This document shows, piece by piece, positions 60,734 through 64,000 of a stretch of 64,000 bases of DNA. The DNA is from DASZWJ01 sp963813895 (lineage in GTDB: Bacteria > Pseudomonadota > Gammaproteobacteria > JAURND01), in the NCBI GenBank assembly GCA_963813895.1, contig CAWFAS010000003.1:62001-126000 (forward strand). The letters run 5' to 3'. The position numbers and the translations under genes are program-made. The first letter of the stretch is position 1, and each line of letters opens with the position of its first letter. The notes under the pieces were generated by a model. It did no database searches. It was given only the letters and a program-made list of their open reading frames with translations, and was not told the DNA's origin.

Positions 60734-61485
60734 GGCGCTTTCTCAGTTACCCACAGTTCTTCCAAATAATTTTTATCTCGTAAGGTATCCACCGCGTGCC
60801 AAAAATCGCGATGTTTATAAGAAACCAATTGTTGTTCAGCAGCCAAAGATTCCAAAGGAGCTCGCTCCCAAATAGTAGAATCATCCTTAATATAATCAAG
60901 CACTTTAGGTGATAATACAAAAAAACCACCATTAATCCAATGATTACCCTCCTCAGGTTTTTCTTTGAAACCCGTTACTATAGAATTTTCATTTATTGAT
61001 AAAACACCGAAACGTCGCGGAGGTTGGGTTGCAGTTAATGTGGCTAATTTACCCATGCGGTGGTGGAATTCGATTAATTTAGTAATATTAATATTAGCTA
61101 AACCATCCCCATAAGTTAAACAAAATTCTTCTTGTAAATATTTGGTAATTCGTTTAATCCGTCCTCCAGTCATGGTGTTTTCACCGGTATCAATTAAGGT
61201 CACTTTCCAAGGCTCTGCGTTATTTTGATGCACTTGCACGCTATTACTAGATAAGTCAAAAGTTACATCTGAGGTATGAAGAAAATAGTTAGCAAAATAT
61301 TCTTTAATCATATAACCCTTATAACCTAAGCAAATAATAAATTCATTAATATTATAGGTAGAATATATTTTCATGATATGCCACAACAGGGGCTTGCCCC
61401 CGATTTCCACCATAGGCTTAGGCCTAACTAAAGTCTCTTCGCTAATACGCGTTCCTAAACCCCCGGCCAAAATGACTGCTTGCAT
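60718..61485 (-). CDS. rfbF: Glucose-1-phosphate cytidylyltransferase
   Basis: 255 residues. It makes CDP-glucose from CTP and glucose 1-phosphate. The nucleotide-binding start is QAVILAGGLGTRISEET, followed by RPKPMVEIGGKPLLWHIMK. EFCLTYGDGLANINITKLI has the metal Asp; GVLSINENSIVTGFKEKPEE and NGGFFVLSP complete the signature. First gene of the leftward CDP-sugar group. The gap before it (61486-61670) has no recognisable feature. Confidence 0.94.
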   Translation of the reverse strand: MQAVILAGGLGTRISEETLVRPKPMVEIGGKPLLWHIMKIYSTYNINEFIICLGYKGYMIKEYFANYFLHTSDVTFDLSSNSVQVHQNNAEPWKVTLIDTGENTMTGGRIKRITKYLQEEFCLTYGDGLANINITKLIEFHHRMGKLATLTATQPPRRFGVLSINENSIVTGFKEKPEEGNHWINGGFFVLSPKVLDYIKDDSTIWERAPLESLAAEQQLVSYKHRDFWHAVDTLRDKNYLEELWVTEKAPWKVW

Positions 61486-61670
61486 GATTATTTCCTAATT
61501 TTAGAACGATGGCTTTTTATCTCCTACTCTTTTATTTATAGCTAAATAAAGCCTAATTGCAACTTTTTCATGTTTTTTGTTGTTTTTGTATACAAACAAG
61601 CGCCGATAATCGTTAACTATATAGGGGAGGCCATTTTAATTTTGTTCGCCTGCGCCGAGCGCTTCCACCT

Positions 61671-61694
61671 AAAAATGCCGCTAAAAGCGGCATT
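61671..61694 (-). terminator. Rho-independent terminator of the HPF-cold-shock gene
   Basis: On the minus strand AATGCCGCT-TTT-AGCGGCATT forms a 9-bp stem with a 3-base loop, followed at once by TTTTTA-type U-rich sequence. It lies 34 bases after the stop of the gene at 61728-62279. Confidence 0.8.
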
Positions 61695-61727
61695 CTGGAG
61701 GGTAATCATGATCTTTATATTAATAAA

Positions 61728-62279
61728 TCAATGGGTTACAGTGGGTCTATTTACACTAATGTGTAAGGCTTGCAGGGAATCAGTATCAGCAGTTTTACTT
61801 GCTAAAAAACTGACGGAATCTCCTACCTGCAGGCTATTAAACTCAATATGCAAAACATTGTTACCGCTAAAATAAAACTCATTTCCATCCATATCCTCAA
61901 TAAATCCATAATCTTCAAACAGGCGGGTAATTTGTCCTAAAGTTTCCTCCATATGGGCTTTAACATAACCGCGTTTTTGATAAGCGTAGTGCTGAATTTG
62001 CCGTTTCATAGCGGCAAAGGCATCCCTGATAACGACATATAGATCCTCATCAAATTTATGATTTACAACTAATCTCTTACCTGGTACGCCTAATTCAATA
62101 TTTGTATTAAATAGTTTACCTTGATGTTTATGCTTAGTAGTCTGCTCAACTACAACTTTACAAAATTCAATGCGCGGGAAAAGTGAAGTCAGTTTTTCGA
62201 CTTTTTGCCGGATTTTAATCTCGACAGCGGCTGAATTGGCAATATCACGCATAATAATATCAAGTGGTAACATTGACAT
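61728..62279 (-). CDS. HPF/RaiA-like protein with C-terminal cold-shock domain
   Basis: 183 residues in two parts. Residues 1-105 have the HPF/RaiA pattern: LDIIMRDIANSAAVEIKIRQ, FCKVVVEQTTKHKHQGKLF, then a helix DLYVVIRDAFAAMKRQIQ. Residues 118-180 look like a cold-shock OB domain (LGQITRLFEDYGFIEDMDG, EFYFSGNNVL, VGDSVSFLA). Such fusions probably bind ribosomes under stress, but this is inference from the parts. It stands alone with its own terminator. Confidence 0.8.
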   Translation of the reverse strand: MSMLPLDIIMRDIANSAAVEIKIRQKVEKLTSLFPRIEFCKVVVEQTTKHKHQGKLFNTNIELGVPGKRLVVNHKFDEDLYVVIRDAFAAMKRQIQHYAYQKRGYVKAHMEETLGQITRLFEDYGFIEDMDGNEFYFSGNNVLHIEFNSLQVGDSVSFLASKTADTDSLQALHISVNRPTVTH

Positions 62280-62343
62280 ATTGCTACCCTCCTTTTATTT
62301 TATATCTTAATTATTTGATTCTCTAAGTTTGAAAAGCTTATTC

Positions 62344-62802
62344 TTAATGCATAAGCAGCATCTTTGGTCTAACTAATTTCTCAAAATCCTTATAGGCCAT
62401 TTCCACTAGATCTGTATGCGTGCCCCCATTGAAAGCAATTTTATCGTCTTCGGATAATTTTTCATCTACATAGACATCCATATTATAAAGATTGCCCATA
62501 GGCGGCATTGCGCCGATCTCACACTCGGGGAATAATTCTTGGAATTCAGTTTCAGAAGCTAATTCTACTTTTTTAGCTTTTAACAGTTTTTCCATTAATT
62601 GAAGGTTCAGTTTAAGGTTACAAGGTTCAACTATCATGGCCAGCTTACCGTCTATTTTAACAATCACGGTCTTAGCTAAATCTTTTCCAGGTATATGAGC
62701 CATTTCAGCCGTTTCTTGAGCAGTAAAGGCAACTGAATGGTTGATCGCACGGTAATATACCTGACTTTCATCTAAATATTGTTTTAATTTTGGAGTTAAC
62801 AT
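62344..62802 (-). CDS. YbaK/EbsC-type aminoacyl-tRNA deacylase
   Basis: 152 residues, a single YbaK/ProX editing domain. The pattern VAFTAQETAEMAHIPGKDLAKTVIVKIDG (in pieces; conserved Lys near 44) and GAMPPMGNLYNMDVYVDE are typical. Members hydrolyse mischarged Ala-, Cys- or Ser-tRNAs. Substrate type cannot be decided. GGAGGTA-like sequence lies before the ATG. Confidence 0.82.
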   Translation of the reverse strand: MLTPKLKQYLDESQVYYRAINHSVAFTAQETAEMAHIPGKDLAKTVIVKIDGKLAMIVEPCNLKLNLQLMEKLLKAKKVELASETEFQELFPECEIGAMPPMGNLYNMDVYVDEKLSEDDKIAFNGGTHTDLVEMAYKDFEKLVRPKMLLMH

Positions 62803-62913
62803 ACCTACCTCCCAACGCTAGCTATTTACAAAACTCTCAATACAAGTATAGTTGGATTTTATGCACTCTGCTAACGCCCTTGTAAAGGCTTTAAAATCAA
62901 CGGAGATAAATTC

Positions 62914-64000
62914 CTGGATAACTATTTCAAGAAGTTAAGACAGCGATTCCTATGGTCTGGCCTTACACCGGCCTGGCGCTATTACTTAGGGTTGTATCCA
63001 AAACCCTATTATTTGCTATTGCTAGGCATTGGGATTGCTTTAGGGCAGGCTTTACCCTTGGTGGGAATCACCTCATTGCTACGCTATGCTCTCAATCATG
63101 CGCTGCCAAAAAAAGACTTTAGCATGCTGTTGCTTAGCGCTGCGTCAATGATTGCGTTAAGTATAGTGATCACTTTAATTTCACTTTTATTACGTAAAAT
63201 AACGCTTGGTATTACGAAAGGGGTAACTCTAAAAATACGCCAAGATCTATTGGCAAAGTGTTATTCATTTTCTTGGCAATTTCATGCAAAAGCAGATGAT
63301 GCCAAGTTGCACTCGACCATAGTGCATGACACAGAGCGACTTGATGCAATGACTAATACGTTTATTGCTACCTTTCTACCGGCAGTGATTAGCAGCCTAG
63401 CGCTGTGTTGCTCAATGGTGATGATAAATAAATTTTTATTTATAGCAGCCTTTTTTCTGATGTTACTTTTTTTCGCAATCAATTACGCTATGCGAAATCG
63501 TATTAGGACAAACGCCCAAGGGTTCTTCAAGGCATATGAAAATTTCAGTAAAGGGACGCTGTTTATCATACAAAAAATGTGGCTTATTCAAACGCAGACT
63601 GCTGAGAAATTCGAAAGTCGACGGCAACAAAATTATTTTGAGGAATTAAAACAGAGCAGTATCAGAGTTGCCTGGTACAACAGTATATATAGCTCGATCC
63701 AGGATAACGCTACTATTATTTTTACCGCCATCCTCCTAATTATGGGGGGGGCAGCTATTATTAATAAATTAATCACCATTGGCGATCTGCTATCTTTTTA
63801 TGTGGCTGTGACTCTATTGAAAAATTATCTATCAGCGACGGCTTCAAATGCTTTGCAATTCATAACTGGCGAAGAATCTTTAAAAAGATTGTATCGGATA
63901 TTAGGGCTAACTGATTTAAGCCCATATGTTGGCACAAAATATGTCGACTTCCATGGAAGAATTGACTTTAAGCAGGTTACTTTTCAGTACGATAATCGCC
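62914..64000 (+). CDS. ABC exporter, 5' part (cut by window end)
   Basis: The frame is open from 62872 to the window end. It encodes six membrane segments (PYYLLLLGIGIALGQALPL, SMIALSIVITLISLLL, LPAVISSLALCCSMVMI, IFTAILLIMGGAAIINKL and others) of an ABC type 1 exporter. The start of the nucleotide-binding domain follows (GRIDFKQVTFQYDNR). The Walker motifs are beyond the edge. No ATG, GTG or TTG lies in the first part; CTG at 62914 has GGAG eight bases upstream, and the first TTG is 62992. The true 5' end is uncertain, and an upstream ATG (62861) lies in another frame. Substrate unknown; the layout resembles peptide/toxin exporters. Confidence 0.65.
   Translation, partial: MDNYFKKLRQRFLWSGLTPAWRYYLGLYPKPYYLLLLGIGIALGQALPLVGITSLLRYALNHALPKKDFSMLLLSAASMIALSIVITLISLLLRKITLGITKGVTLKIRQDLLAKCYSFSWQFHAKADDAKLHSTIVHDTERLDAMTNTFIATFLPAVISSLALCCSMVMINKFLFIAAFFLMLLFFAINYAMRNRIRTNAQGFFKAYENFSKGTLFIIQKMWLIQTQTAEKFESRRQQNYFEELKQSSIRVAWYNSIYSSIQDNATIIFTAILLIMGGAAIINKLITIGDLLSFYVAVTLLKNYLSATASNALQFITGEESLKRLYRILGLTDLSPYVGTKYVDFHGRIDFKQVTFQYDNR

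Noticed and set aside
61671..61694. Terminator for a plus-strand transcript
   Set aside because: The U-rich run is on the minus-strand side of the stem only; the plus side continues CTGGAGG.
1..64000. CRISPR array, tRNA or rRNA genes
   Set aside because: I looked for regularly spaced direct repeats and for tRNA T-loop/anticodon patterns and saw none. All repeats found are inverted or dispersed. A covariance-model scan for tRNAs was not possible here.

Overview
The window looks like a chromosomal segment of a gammaproteobacterium, most likely a host-associated member of the Legionellales (Coxiella/Legionella relatives). The housekeeping blocks are gammaproteobacterial: thiC-thiO-thiS-thiG-thiDE, rluC divergent from rne, miaB-phoH(ybeZ)-ybeY, mfd, recJ, rpsP-rimM-trmD-rplS, rdgC and ftsK. 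Base composition is moderately AT-rich, and two large proteins have no family I recognise. The order-level placement is inference from gene content, not a phylogeny.

Layout. 1-600: left edge, with the first codons of a leftward gene (possibly an IS110-type transposase) and repeat debris. 600-5300: an AHSA1/START-like protein, trpS, sbcB, nudC and a small exported protein. 5300-10850: a leftward thiamine operon preceded by a clear TPP riboswitch. 11070-15150: rluC and rne, divergent. 15370-18000: two unrecognised proteins, one Ser-rich and effector-like. 18380-22030: rdgC and ftsK, convergent. 22200-23765: a WbdD-like methyltransferase-kinase fusion. 23840-34170: leftward block ybeY, phoH, miaB, mfd, dusA, an Rpn-type nuclease and recJ. 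34290-38690: a Mth938-like protein, nadE and the rpsP operon.

39145-61485 is an accessory cell-envelope region. It opens with an ArnT/EmrE-like/ArnC/ArnA-dehydrogenase cassette on the plus strand. A rearranged stretch follows (43350-49785). The 3' 459 bp of the ArnA-like gene is repeated at its far end. Inside are decayed copies of genes found intact further right (membrane-protein start, split transketolase, methyltransferase), an integrase remnant, and three cargo genes: a hydrolase, a P-loop kinase and a TPR protein. Then come two near-identical polytopic membrane proteins, a two-subunit transketolase, two methyltransferases (one with an in-frame amber codon), an epimerase, a GT2 glycosyltransferase and the CDP-glucose pair rfbG/rfbF. 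Together these suggest synthesis and transfer of unusual deoxy or branched sugars to LPS.

61728-64000 holds an HPF-cold-shock fusion with its own terminator, a YbaK deacylase, and the start of an ABC exporter cut by the window edge.

Intergenic spaces are unusually rich in long, often perfect inverted repeats. At least two (2211-2348 and 19394-19555) are copies of one MITE-like element, inserted in opposite orientation.
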